Below are positions 9,484-18,561 of a DNA stretch of 40,950 nucleotides, in pieces. The stretch is taken from NCBI GenBank assembly GCA_013203475.1, contig JABMNV010000012.1, forward strand, positions 1-40,950. The letters are read 5' to 3'. Source of the stretch: Acidobacteriota bacterium. GTDB taxonomy: Bacteria > Acidobacteriota > Vicinamibacteria > Vicinamibacterales > SCN-69-37. A program made the position numbers and the translations under genes. A model generated the notes under the pieces. That model did no database searches, was not told where the DNA came from, and worked only from the letters and a program-made list of their open reading frames with translations. Each line of letters opens with the position of its first letter. The stretch's first letter is position 1.

Positions 9484-9671
9484 CGGTCTGCCTCTTCATG
9501 GGACGTGAACCGGTACACACCCTTGGCCACGCGAAGCCCCCCGAACGTGTCACGCCACGCCGCGGCGTCCGCCTGCTGCGCCGGCGTGGCTTCCATGGCG
9601 CCAGAGACCGTCGTCCGGCGTCCAACAACACGCCCGACGGGGTCGTCGAAGTTGACCGGTTGCCCTGCCAT
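9447..9671 (-). CDS. Small protein encoded upstream of and overlapping the nucleotidyltransferase
   Basis: 74-aa ORF with KGVYRFTSHEEADRWLWQMMARR, overlapping the NTase start by 37 bp. Confidence 0.65.
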   Translation of the reverse strand: MAGQPVNFDDPVGRVVGRRTTVSGAMEATPAQQADAAAWRDTFGGLRVAKGVYRFTSHEEADRWLWQMMARRKT

Positions 9672-9709
9672 CGTCCCTCTACCCTACCCCATCTTCTGCA
9701 TCGCCGCCT

Positions 9710-10594
9710 TCAGTTTCCCGAGGTGTCCGGCCGCGGCAACTCGGCCATCAACTGCGCGACGGCTTTGAGCGAGTCTTCGTGCCGAAGACCTGCGAAGCGA
9801 ATGACGCCCTCGTGGTCCAGGATGTAGATGGTCGGCCACCCAGTCACGCCGTACTGAGTGGCGATCGGTCCACTTGTGTTCTTCTCAGCGTGACCATCCC
9901 ACCACGAGCGATAGGGAAGTCGACTGTCGACCTTGCCTTGCTTGGCCACCTTGATGTCGCCGTCGCTGTTCACACCCAGGAGCGCGAACGGCTTGTCCTC
10001 ATAGAGCTCCAGCATCAACCGCTGATAGGGATACTCGCTGCGGCACGGCCCGCACCATTCGCCGGTGAACACGACGACGGTGACCTTGCCGCGCGAGTCG
10101 GAGAGCTTGAATTCCACACCGTCGAGGTCCTTGCCTTCAATCTCTGGTGCCACTCTTCCGATGCCCAGGCTCTGAATCATCCACTTCCGGTGCTCGAGGT
10201 AGTCCTTCGCATCGGGGTGGGCGACTGCCATCGAATCAAACGTCGCGCCCACTCGAGCTTCCTGCGCGTCGGACAGGCGCGCCCGCTCGAGGCGATTCTG
10301 GAGACGCCACAAATGGACTCCGGAATCCTTCTCCCACGTTGCCTCATCCGTGTTCTTGCCAACCAATTCACCCAGCGTCGTCAGCAGGCCATCAACGTAG
10401 GCGTCGGAGTGGGCGGCAAAATAGAGACGGATCGGCTCCACCCTGGGGAACCCGATATCGTTCGGGTCCGCCGCCATGGTCGCTTCGGTTGCGTCAGAGC
10501 CCGGCGGTGGCGCATCCGAGCACGCGGTTCCGAAGCTGACGAGGGTCAGACCGGCCACCACCATAGCGCTTCGGGCGAAAACTGTAGCTGGCAT
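9710..10594 (-). CDS. TlpA-like thioredoxin-fold lipoprotein
   Basis: FTGEWCGPCRSEYPYQRL; N-terminal signal ending FGTACSD; YGVTGWPTIYILDHEG. Confidence 0.83.
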   Translation of the reverse strand: MPATVFARSAMVVAGLTLVSFGTACSDAPPPGSDATEATMAADPNDIGFPRVEPIRLYFAAHSDAYVDGLLTTLGELVGKNTDEATWEKDSGVHLWRLQNRLERARLSDAQEARVGATFDSMAVAHPDAKDYLEHRKWMIQSLGIGRVAPEIEGKDLDGVEFKLSDSRGKVTVVVFTGEWCGPCRSEYPYQRLMLELYEDKPFALLGVNSDGDIKVAKQGKVDSRLPYRSWWDGHAEKNTSGPIATQYGVTGWPTIYILDHEGVIRFAGLRHEDSLKAVAQLMAELPRPDTSGN

Positions 10595-10634
10595 GGGCAG
10601 ACGATATCGCAGTTTCCGGGTTAAAGTGCCGCCC

Positions 10635-12863
10635 ATGGCCTCCAATGGGCGAATGACTCTTCTGACCGTTGCCGTCCTCCTTTTTGTGACTGCCTCTCCG
10701 ACTGGTGCGCTGCAGGCCCCGACAGGCGCCCAACCGGCTCCGCTGGCGCCAATCGAGATATGCGGAACCGACCGTCAGGTGACAACAGTTGAAGACCTGT
10801 CGACCGCGAGCATCGCGCTGGCCGCCGACCGGCGTCTCTTTGCTCCGTGTGCGGCGGAGGTCCATGGGGCGTCACATCAGGAGAGTCGCGACCTGGCGTT
10901 ACTCGATCGCGCAGCGGCGGCCCTTAATGATGAACACCGTCGGCTCGCCGCACAGGCCTTCGGTCGGTTTGGTGATCCGGCGATGGTGGCCCAAGGCGAC
11001 CCGGTCGAGCCCACTGTCGGGCGGCTGATTCGTCTCCTTGCCGACCGGGCCCCGGTCGTGCGCGCCGAAGTGGCGAACGCGGTCGGGCAGGCCCTTTCAG
11101 GCACGCGCAGCGACCTGCGGAGTGACGTGGCACCGACAGCCGCCCAAATCGCGTTGGGCCTTGAGGCGCTCGAAGGGCACCTCAAGACCGAGACCTCTGA
11201 CCGTGTGGCAGCCGTGATTCTTCAGACACTGGGACGGATGCGTCTGGCAGCGGCAGACCTCGACAGGATCGAACAGTTACTGGTGGCAAGCGCGACAGGC
11301 TCACCGGAGCGTATCGAGGGCGCGGCACTGGGGTTGGAGGCGTTGGTGCGCCGAAATGCCCGCAGACCAATCGCCCGCGACACTCGCGACCGACTTCGCG
11401 ACCTGAGCGCCCTGGGCCGAACCAACGGCGGCCCCATGGCGGAAACGATGACACGGGTTCGACGACTGGCCATGATGGCTCTGCAGCGTTCGCAAGACAC
11501 CGATATCACCGCGGTCCTCGAGGCGGCGAAGGATCCTGACTGGCAGGTGCGACTTGTCTCAGTCCAGATGATGTCGCCGACCGTCGACCTCTATGTGCCG
11601 GCCATCGTCGCCGCGTTCAACGACGAATGGATGAACGTACGCATTGAAGCGATCAAGTCGCAGGCGAAAGACCGTTCCATCCCTCGCGCGTGCGGGCCCA
11701 TCGTTCAAGCCGTGGCCGATCCTTCGACGCTGGTCTCGTTGCAGGCGATGGATTCGTTGGTGACCGAATGTGCACTGTCGCCTGAGGTCATCGCCCACCT
11801 TGCGGCCATTGCTGACGACCTGGTCGATCGTACAAAAGCGGCGACCTGGCATCGAGGTGCCCGGGCGCTCACGGCATTGTCTCGGCTCGCGCCCGACGCC
11901 GCGAAGGCGCGCCTTGGCGCAGCGAGCGCACACCCGGCCTGGCAGGTGCGCGCCGCCGCAGCCTCAGTGGCGGCACGCTTGAGTGACGCAGCCACCGCCG
12001 TGTCACTGGCTGCCGACACCGATGCCAACGTCCAGGCAGCCGCGATCGATGCGCTCGTGCGGATGAAGTCCCCAGCGGTGATTGCTCCGGCGACTGCGGC
12101 CCTGGAGAGCCACGACAATCAGGTGGTGCAGTCTGCGGCCAAGGCGCTGGTGGATGAAGCCGCAGCGGTTCCAGTGCTGCTGGCCTCACTGCGGCGGTTG
12201 ACCACGGGCGGATCGGATACCTCGCGTGACCCTCGCGTCGCCTTGATCGGCACCCTCGCCGAGTTGCTCGGAACAGCGGGTGTGAACCAGTTGGCGCCGT
12301 GGACCAGCGATTGGGACACCGCCGTACGGGCGGTCGCTACGAATGCGTTCACCACCGCGAACGTGCCCGTCCCAGAATTGCCCCGGCAGTATCGGTATCC
12401 GCTTCAACCCTCCGCAGAGGCGCTCGGCCGCACACTTGAGGTGACCCACCTCGACCTCGAGATGGAGGACGGCCGGACCGTCACGATGGAGTTGCTCAAG
12501 GCAGATGCTCCGCTGACGGTGGCCCGAGTGGTCGCACTGGCTCAGCGCGGCTATTACGACGGGCTCACCTTCCACCGCATCGTGTCGAACTTTGTCGTGC
12601 AGGGCGGTAGCCCTGGTGCAAACGAGTACGTTGGTGACACGCGTTTCATGCGCGACGAGGCGGGGCTGCAATCCCACTCGCGCGGAGCGGTCGGTATCTC
12701 GACCCGGGGGTACGATACCGGCGATGCGCAGTTGTTCATAGACCTGGTCGACGTTCCGCGGCTCGACCATGACTACACCGTCTTCGCGCGGGTGATCGCC
12801 GGCATGGACGTGGTCGACGAGTTTCTTGAGGGTGTGACGATTCGCCGCGTGACCGCCAGATAA
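10635..12863 (+). CDS. HEAT-repeat protein fused to C-terminal cyclophilin-type peptidyl-prolyl isomerase
   Basis: Repeated alanine-rich HEAT-like helices, then YYDGLTFHRIVSNFVVQGGSPGANEY...GDAQLFIDLVDVPRLDHDYTVFARVIAGMDVVD. Confidence 0.85.
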   Translation: MASNGRMTLLTVAVLLFVTASPTGALQAPTGAQPAPLAPIEICGTDRQVTTVEDLSTASIALAADRRLFAPCAAEVHGASHQESRDLALLDRAAAALNDEHRRLAAQAFGRFGDPAMVAQGDPVEPTVGRLIRLLADRAPVVRAEVANAVGQALSGTRSDLRSDVAPTAAQIALGLEALEGHLKTETSDRVAAVILQTLGRMRLAAADLDRIEQLLVASATGSPERIEGAALGLEALVRRNARRPIARDTRDRLRDLSALGRTNGGPMAETMTRVRRLAMMALQRSQDTDITAVLEAAKDPDWQVRLVSVQMMSPTVDLYVPAIVAAFNDEWMNVRIEAIKSQAKDRSIPRACGPIVQAVADPSTLVSLQAMDSLVTECALSPEVIAHLAAIADDLVDRTKAATWHRGARALTALSRLAPDAAKARLGAASAHPAWQVRAAAASVAARLSDAATAVSLAADTDANVQAAAIDALVRMKSPAVIAPATAALESHDNQVVQSAAKALVDEAAAVPVLLASLRRLTTGGSDTSRDPRVALIGTLAELLGTAGVNQLAPWTSDWDTAVRAVATNAFTTANVPVPELPRQYRYPLQPSAEALGRTLEVTHLDLEMEDGRTVTMELLKADAPLTVARVVALAQRGYYDGLTFHRIVSNFVVQGGSPGANEYVGDTRFMRDEAGLQSHSRGAVGISTRGYDTGDAQLFIDLVDVPRLDHDYTVFARVIAGMDVVDEFLEGVTIRRVTAR

Positions 12864-12870
12864 CGACGTC

Positions 12871-13917
12871 CTACCGCACCGCGCCCTCGGCCATCGTCAC
12901 CGTGCCAGCCGTCGCATCAATCGTGACAACCGAGCCCACGGGAAGTGTCCATTGCGGTTGACCGTGGCCAATCATTGCGCCTTGCCATGCCGGCACGCCA
13001 AGCGGCGCCAGGTGATCGGCGAAGATCTCCTCGGGTGTAAATGAGGCAAATCCTTCACCCGGCCCACACTCCGAACATGAACCGAAGATGACACCTTTCA
13101 CTGTGTCCAGAATGCCCGCCAGCTTCAGCGTCGTCATCATGCGATCGACCCGGTAGTAGTCTTCGCCCACGTCTTCGAGAAACAGAATCGCATCGGTGAA
13201 GTCAGGCACGTAGGGCGAGCCGAGAATCGCCGTGAGCACGGTGAGGTTGCCGCCAAGCAATCGACCGGTTGCCGTCCCCGGCGTGATCGTTCTGATGCGA
13301 TTCTCCACCTGCGTGAGCACATTGCGGTCGCTTGACGTCTTCGGGTTGCCGAACGTGACCGCTTCACCCTCGAAGAGCACACGCTTGACGAGGTCGACCG
13401 AATACTCGTCCCAGCGGCCGCCGGCGTTTGGACCGTGGAACGTCACCAAGCCCGTGCGCGCGTGAATGCCGTTCAGCAATGCCGTGATGTCGCTAAAGCC
13501 CATCAGCACTTTTGGGTGACGCCGAATCGTGTCGTAGTCCAGCAGCGGCAACAGGCGAGACGTGCCCCAGCCGCCGCGGGTTGGGAACACGGCCTTGACG
13601 GTTGTGTCAGCAAAAAATTGGTTGATGTCGGCGGCGCGGTCCTTGTCCTGGCCCCCCAACGAGCCATGGCGGTCCATTACATGCGGGCCAAGCTTGACCT
13701 TGAGGCCCAGGCCTTCGAGGGATTCACGAGCGATGTCGAGCTCAACCTGCTGAAAAGTGGCGGTCGCTGGCGTGACAAGTCCCACGGAGTCGCCCGGCTG
13801 AAGCCGCGCTGGCCTGAGTGTCGTCGGCACTTGTGGAGCTGGTGCGGCGTGACGGGTGAACACGTCTGGGGCGAGGAGCGGGGCTGTTGAGGCGAGGAGG
13901 AATGTGCGTCGATTCAT
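12871..13917 (-). CDS. S66 family LD-carboxypeptidase (LdcA/MccF-like), exported
   Basis: MNRRTFLLASTAPLLA signal; RPARLQPGDSVGLVTPA; FPTRGGWGTSRLLPLLDYDTIRRHPKVLMGFSDITALLNGI; TFHGPNAG. Confidence 0.88.
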   Translation of the reverse strand: MNRRTFLLASTAPLLAPDVFTRHAAPAPQVPTTLRPARLQPGDSVGLVTPATATFQQVELDIARESLEGLGLKVKLGPHVMDRHGSLGGQDKDRAADINQFFADTTVKAVFPTRGGWGTSRLLPLLDYDTIRRHPKVLMGFSDITALLNGIHARTGLVTFHGPNAGGRWDEYSVDLVKRVLFEGEAVTFGNPKTSSDRNVLTQVENRIRTITPGTATGRLLGGNLTVLTAILGSPYVPDFTDAILFLEDVGEDYYRVDRMMTTLKLAGILDTVKGVIFGSCSECGPGEGFASFTPEEIFADHLAPLGVPAWQGAMIGHGQPQWTLPVGSVVTIDATAGTVTMAEGAVR

Positions 13918-13945
13918 CACGCGTGAAAGAATAGACCCGATTTCC

Positions 13946-15112
13946 ATGAAACGCCTCGTTTGTATTTTTGTCGTCCTGACTGCGGCCTGCGCTGGAGCGC
14001 AAGGGCCGACGTCGCAGGAGGATTGGCTTGGTCCGCCAGAACCCGTCGCCCGGGGTGTGGATTTCTTCACCTCGACGGATAGTTCACTGGTTGAGTCGGC
14101 GGGACCCATCTCGGTGTCACTGTTGCGCCTCGACCCCAAGCGAGCGCGTTTAACCAGCCTGCTGTCGCGCGGTCAGGTGATGTACGCCGAACCCGTTCTG
14201 GAAATGGCGACCAGGGCCAACGCGCTGGCGGCTGTGAACGCAGGCTTCTTCAATATCAAGAACGGCGAACCGGTCGGTCTGCTCAAGGTGGCTGGCGAAC
14301 TCGTCAGCGACACACCCATCACGAAAGGTGCTGTGGCCATTTGGTCGCCTGACTACGGTCCGACGAGGCTGGCGTTTGATCAGGTCAGCGCGCGCGTAGA
14401 GATGTGGGTGCTGGGCGAGTTGGGCGACGCCGCACACGCAGTGGTGCCTATTGATGGGGTAGATACCACGCGGGCGCGCGGCAAGCTGATGCTGTTCTCA
14501 CCCAAGTATCACGTGGATACCGACACGGCCGGAAACGGCGTGGAGTGGGTGCTCAGTGGCGATCCGTTGATGGTGACCAGCGTGAGGCGAGACGTGGGAA
14601 GTTCGATCATTCCAACCGACGGTATCGTCCTGTCGTACGGAGGATTGGAGTTGCCCGAGCCCTTGAAGGCGTTGACGCCAGGCGTCACGGTCGAACTTCG
14701 ACGCGTGTGGACTTCAGTGCATGGGCTCGACGGTGACCGGTTAGAGTCTGCCGATCACGTGGTCAACGGCGCAGGGTTGCTCCGCCGCTCAGGCGTTCCG
14801 TTGACCAACTGGGAAGCTGAGCGACTCAGCGCGCCGACGTTCGTCACGGCCCGGCACCCTCGGACGATGGTCGGGGTCGATCGGCGCGGTTTCGTCTGGT
14901 TCGCAGTGGTGGATGGCCGCCAGGCGTCCAGCGTCGGCATGTCATTTGCCGACCTCCAGCGCCTCGCGGATCGGCTGGAGTTGACCGACGCCCTGAATCT
15001 CGATGGTGGCGGATCCTCAACCATGGTGGTCGGGGGCAAGGTCGTGAATCGCCCCTCCGACTCCACCGGGCCGCGGGCTGTCAGCGATGCACTTGGAGTG
15101 ACCGTGAGGTAG
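13946..15112 (+). CDS. Phosphodiester glycosidase (NAGPA-domain) family protein, probable lipoprotein
   Basis: AAVNAGFFNIKNGEPVGLLKVAGELVS; HPRTMVGVDRRGFVWFAVVDGR; ALNLDGGGSSTMVVGGKVVNRPSD. Confidence 0.85.
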   Translation: MKRLVCIFVVLTAACAGAQGPTSQEDWLGPPEPVARGVDFFTSTDSSLVESAGPISVSLLRLDPKRARLTSLLSRGQVMYAEPVLEMATRANALAAVNAGFFNIKNGEPVGLLKVAGELVSDTPITKGAVAIWSPDYGPTRLAFDQVSARVEMWVLGELGDAAHAVVPIDGVDTTRARGKLMLFSPKYHVDTDTAGNGVEWVLSGDPLMVTSVRRDVGSSIIPTDGIVLSYGGLELPEPLKALTPGVTVELRRVWTSVHGLDGDRLESADHVVNGAGLLRRSGVPLTNWEAERLSAPTFVTARHPRTMVGVDRRGFVWFAVVDGRQASSVGMSFADLQRLADRLELTDALNLDGGGSSTMVVGGKVVNRPSDSTGPRAVSDALGVTVR

Positions 15113-15147
15113 GGGCTGTAATACCTGGGTGTCCGCAGCCACTCATC

Positions 15148-15432
15148 CTGATTCGCATCAGCCGAGCCTACGCGGCGGAACCGGCCGACGAAGAAGACTT
15201 GTTTCAGGAACTTCTTCTCGCGTTGTGGCGGTCCCTTCCATCGTTCAGGGGCGAGGCCAAGGCGCGCGGTGGCGGCGGCCGCCAGGTGTTTTGGCACAAC
15301 GGATCCAACACGATGTGGTCCGCGATCGTGGCGTTCGATCCTGCTGCTGATCGCGGTGTGGTGCTCATCACCAATGGCGGCATTGGTGCGGCCCGTGCGC
15401 TCGATGCGGCCGCGATGGCCGTGTGGCGCTGA
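15148..15432 (+). pseudogene. Chimeric remnant: sigma-70 region 2 fragment joined in frame to a serine beta-lactamase-family C-terminus
   Basis: One open frame: LIRISRAYAAEPADEEDLFQELLLALWRSLPSFRGEAKA (sigma-70-like), then RQVFWHNGSNTMWSAIVAFDPAADRGVVLITNGG...AVWR* (beta-lactamase/serine hydrolase-like). Confidence 0.7.
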
Positions 15433-16640
15433 AGCGATCTCTTCTCTTTCGGGGTATTGTTCCCGCGGTGGACTTCCGCGCAGACCCACTCTACGTGCTG
15501 ACCGTTCTCACCTTGATGGTGGTCGCGGCGGAATGGCTGGCGCGCCGGGGGCCCTTTCGGCACGTTGGCGCCGCTCTGTTGGTCATCTTGCTCACCTCGA
15601 TTGTGGCCAACCTCGGCATTATTCCTGCGGGTTCGACGGCAGACGCGCCAGTGTCAGCCTACGACGCGATCTTCACGTACGTCGCCCCCATCGCTTTGTT
15701 CTGGCTGTTGCTGCCGGTCAGCCTCCGAGAGGTGTTCAAAGCGGGTCTTCCCCTGATCAGCCTGTTCTTCCTTGGAGCTTTGGGAACCTGTGCGGGTGTG
15801 TACGTGGGCATCACGCTTGTCAATGGCCGTGAGGCGTTTGGTCCACTTCATCAAGGCGTGGCTGGCATGTTCACAGGCACCTATATCGGCGGCAGCGTGA
15901 ACTTCAACGCGCTGGCCCTGCACTACGACGTCATGCGCGACGGCATGGTGTACGGCGGCTCGATCGTGGTGGACAACATCATGACCACGGTCTGGATGAT
16001 CGCCACGATCGCGGCGCCTCGGCTCTTGCTGCCCTTGTGGAAACGTCGCGGTGCGTTGGCCACAACACGTGCGACGACAGGCCCCATCCTGGAATTGCCG
16101 GAAGAGACCGAGACCATCGATCCGCGGACGCTGGCCCTGGTTTTGTTTCTCGGTGGCGCGGCGCTCTGGTTGTCGCTGCAACTGGCATCGGCGTCCGCTG
16201 CGGTCGGATTCGCCATTCCGTCCATTCTGATTATCACCGCTCTTGCGCTTGTTCTGGCACAGGTGCCAGCCGTAAGCAGACTGGCGGGTGTGCGAGTGCT
16301 CGGCATGTACTCCGTCTATGTTTTTCTCGCCGTCGTCGGCGCATTTTGCGACCTCCGTGCTTTGGCGGAAATTGGGTCCCTGGGCGTGACGTTGCTGATT
16401 TTTGTCGTCGTGATCGTGTTCGTCCACGGGTTCGTCATGTTCGGCGGGGCGTGGCTCTTTAAGCTCGATCTCGAGAGTGCGGCAGTGGCGTCTCAGGCGA
16501 ACATTGGCGGCGGTACGTCTGCACTGGTGCTTGCCAAGAGCCTTGGGCGTGAAGACCTGGTGCTGCCGGCCATTCTCATCGGTTCGCTGGGAAATGCGGT
16601 CGGAACGTTCCTGGGGTTTCTGGTCGCGGGGATGGTTTAA
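15423..16640 (+). CDS. DUF819 family membrane protein
   Basis: Many TM segments; GTYIGGSVNFNALALHYDV; VVDNIMTTVWM; SQANIGGGTSALVLAKSLGREDLVLPAILIGSLGNAVGTFLGF. An alternative GTG start is at 15468. Confidence 0.82.
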   Translation: MALKRSLLFRGIVPAVDFRADPLYVLTVLTLMVVAAEWLARRGPFRHVGAALLVILLTSIVANLGIIPAGSTADAPVSAYDAIFTYVAPIALFWLLLPVSLREVFKAGLPLISLFFLGALGTCAGVYVGITLVNGREAFGPLHQGVAGMFTGTYIGGSVNFNALALHYDVMRDGMVYGGSIVVDNIMTTVWMIATIAAPRLLLPLWKRRGALATTRATTGPILELPEETETIDPRTLALVLFLGGAALWLSLQLASASAAVGFAIPSILIITALALVLAQVPAVSRLAGVRVLGMYSVYVFLAVVGAFCDLRALAEIGSLGVTLLIFVVVIVFVHGFVMFGGAWLFKLDLESAAVASQANIGGGTSALVLAKSLGREDLVLPAILIGSLGNAVGTFLGFLVAGMV

Positions 16641-16650
16641 GGCTCGACAC

Positions 16651-17010
16651 ATGGTTACTGATCACAAGAATCCTCTTTCTTTTCTTCCACTTACACCATT
16701 TGCCTTTCAGGTACTGCTGGCGCTTGCCGACAGCGACCGCCACGGATACGCCATCATCAAAGAGGTGGAGGAGCGCTCCGGAGGCACTCTCAAGCTTCGG
16801 ACGGGAACGCTCTACACCCTTCTCCAGCGACTCGTTCAGGAAGGCCTGATCGGCGAAGCGGACGCAAAAACGGACGAGGACTCTCGCCGACGCAATTACC
16901 AACTGACGGCACTCGGGGACGCGGTGCTCCGCGCCGAGGCTCTGCGGCTTGAGGCCCTGATTGGCGATGCCCGCCGGAAACACGTGTTGGACGACGCCGG
17001 AGGTATCTGA
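16651..17010 (+). CDS. PadR family transcriptional regulator
   Basis: FQVLLALADSDRHGYAIIKEVEERSGGTLKLRTGTLYTLLQRLVQEGLI. Confidence 0.9.
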   Translation: MVTDHKNPLSFLPLTPFAFQVLLALADSDRHGYAIIKEVEERSGGTLKLRTGTLYTLLQRLVQEGLIGEADAKTDEDSRRRNYQLTALGDAVLRAEALRLEALIGDARRKHVLDDAGGI

Positions 17011-17057
17011 TTTGGCCCACAGACCATGCTGACGCGGGGACAGATGATGGATGAGGA

Positions 17058-17948
17058 CTAATCCGTCCTGTCTGCACGCGCGAGCACCCGGCTGATGTCG
17101 GCCATCAGTTTCGCGCTGACGGTACGGTCATCAATGCCTCGGGTGAGCACCACCAGCACATACGGACGTGCGGCGTAGACGATGCCCGCATCGTGGTGGA
17201 TGCGGGTAATGCTGCCTGTTTTGTGCGCCACGGGCGTGCCAGCGGGCAGACCGGCTGGGATGGCGTCGTTGAACTGCTGTCGTCTGAGAATCTCGACCAT
17301 CTCGGCACTCGCCTCGGCGTCCACGGCCGTACCCGTGCCGATCGCTTCAAACAGTGTGAGTAATCCGAGGGCATCAGTTGTGTTGCTGCGGCCTGCGTCA
17401 AACGCCTTCTGATCCTCGACGCCGCGCAAGACCCGCATGCCAGATGCGCCGAGCCGATCAGTCGTCGCCTGCACGGCCGTCGCTGTCAGGTGTTCGATCA
17501 AGATATTGGTCGCCAGGTTGCTGCTCACCGTGATCGAGGCCTCGACCAACTGGCGATAACTGAGCTGTTGGCCCATGGCCTTGTAGACTTCGCCGTCTGA
17601 GTCTTCCGTTGCCGACAACTCGTAGGGGCTGCCGTCCATGATGCTTGTGAACGTGTTGGTGACGAACACCGTATCGTCGAGCGACAGCTCTCCCACGCTC
17701 GCCCGCCGGAACAATTCGATCATCACAGGCACTTTCATCGTGGACGCGGCGTGGAAGCGCATCTCGGGATTGATCAACAACTCTTCCCCGGGTTTCGCAT
17801 CCAGGGGGCGCCAGGCCACGGCGACTTCCGCCCCGCTCGCCTCGATGAGTCGCTCGACTTCGGCGCGGACATCGACCGGAGCGGGGCCGCACCCGATGGA
17901 GGGCCCGACCACAAGAAGGACAGAGGCGAGGACGGTCGGTAAACGCAC
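17058..17948 (-). CDS. Class A beta-lactamase-like serine hydrolase, exported
   Basis: FHAASTMKVPVMIELF (SxxK), SSNLATNILIEHL (SDN-like), VAHKTGSITRIHHDAGIV (KTG); lipoprotein-like signal. Confidence 0.85.
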   Translation of the reverse strand: MRLPTVLASVLLVVGPSIGCGPAPVDVRAEVERLIEASGAEVAVAWRPLDAKPGEELLINPEMRFHAASTMKVPVMIELFRRASVGELSLDDTVFVTNTFTSIMDGSPYELSATEDSDGEVYKAMGQQLSYRQLVEASITVSSNLATNILIEHLTATAVQATTDRLGASGMRVLRGVEDQKAFDAGRSNTTDALGLLTLFEAIGTGTAVDAEASAEMVEILRRQQFNDAIPAGLPAGTPVAHKTGSITRIHHDAGIVYAARPYVLVVLTRGIDDRTVSAKLMADISRVLARADRTD

Positions 17949-18008
17949 GAGCGGATCTTAGTCCACTGGAGCGATGGGATTGGGCTGCGGGCGGAGTAGA
18001 ATCGAACG

Positions 18009-18248
18009 ATGCCGCTGTTTGAGTACGTCTGTCGCGATTGTCAGCAGGAGTTCGAAACGCTGGTGACAGCACACCGGCCCCCTGCGTGCCCGTCCTGCCA
18101 TGGACAGGAACTCGAGAAGCAGCTGTCCGTATTCGCGGTGTCGACCAAAGGGGGGGCCACCTCGCGGATGTCCTCGCAGGCGCCAACCATGGGCGGTTGC
18201 GGGTCCTGCGGCGATCCCCGCGGACCGGGCTCCTGTTCGATTAACTAG
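18009..18248 (+). CDS. FmdB family zinc-ribbon protein
   Basis: MPLFEYVCRDCQQEFETLV...CPSCHGQELEKQLSVFAV. Confidence 0.9.
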   Translation: MPLFEYVCRDCQQEFETLVTAHRPPACPSCHGQELEKQLSVFAVSTKGGATSRMSSQAPTMGGCGSCGDPRGPGSCSIN

Positions 18249-18320
18249 ACCGACGGGCCGCCGTGTGGAGGTCCACACCGCGCCACTTGCGTACGGGCCT
18301 TATCCGACGACTAAACCGTT

Positions 18321-18369
18321 GTACGGGCTTAAACCTGTACCCAGGGTTCGAATCCCTGCCTCACCACCA
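18321..18369 (+). other. 3'-terminal tRNA/tmRNA-like segment (T-arm, 3' acceptor strand, CCA); no 5' part found
   Basis: CAGGG-TTCGAAT-CCCTG (18342-18358), CCTCACC, discriminator A, CCA (18367-18369). Preceded by hairpin GTACGGG-CTTAAA-CCTGTAC. No upstream GGTGAGG acceptor partner. Confidence 0.65.
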
Positions 18370-18561
18370 TAAGTCATTGATTCTGAAGGATCTGCAGAGC
18401 GCCGACCGGTCGCCGTTGCCAACATGTTGCCAGGAGTTTGCAAAACTCACACTGCGAACTCACAGAATTCGGCTTGAATCTGGAGGCCCGCTGAAATGCG
18501 TCGGGTGCCGTTCCCTGCGCATTCCGACGGTGAATTCGCGATGTTGACGAGTGACGCCAGG

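Noticed and set aside
9779-10624. 281-aa plus-strand ORF opposite the TlpA-like gene
   Set aside because: Antisense to a gene with CGPC motif and signal peptide; composition is shadow-like.
14402-14414. Single TGGGTGCTGGG match to the heptamer family in the NAGPA gene
   Set aside because: Under two units and in ordinary coding sequence (WVLGELG); can occur by chance.
15654-16652. 332-aa minus-strand ORF opposite DUF819
   Set aside because: Low-complexity polar translation (DEHDHDDKNQQRHAQ) typical of the antisense of membrane-protein codons.
18249-18369. Complete tmRNA or tRNA gene
   Set aside because: No 5' acceptor strand complementary to CCTCACC, no convincing D or anticodon arm, and too little space after the FmdB gene for a full tmRNA.
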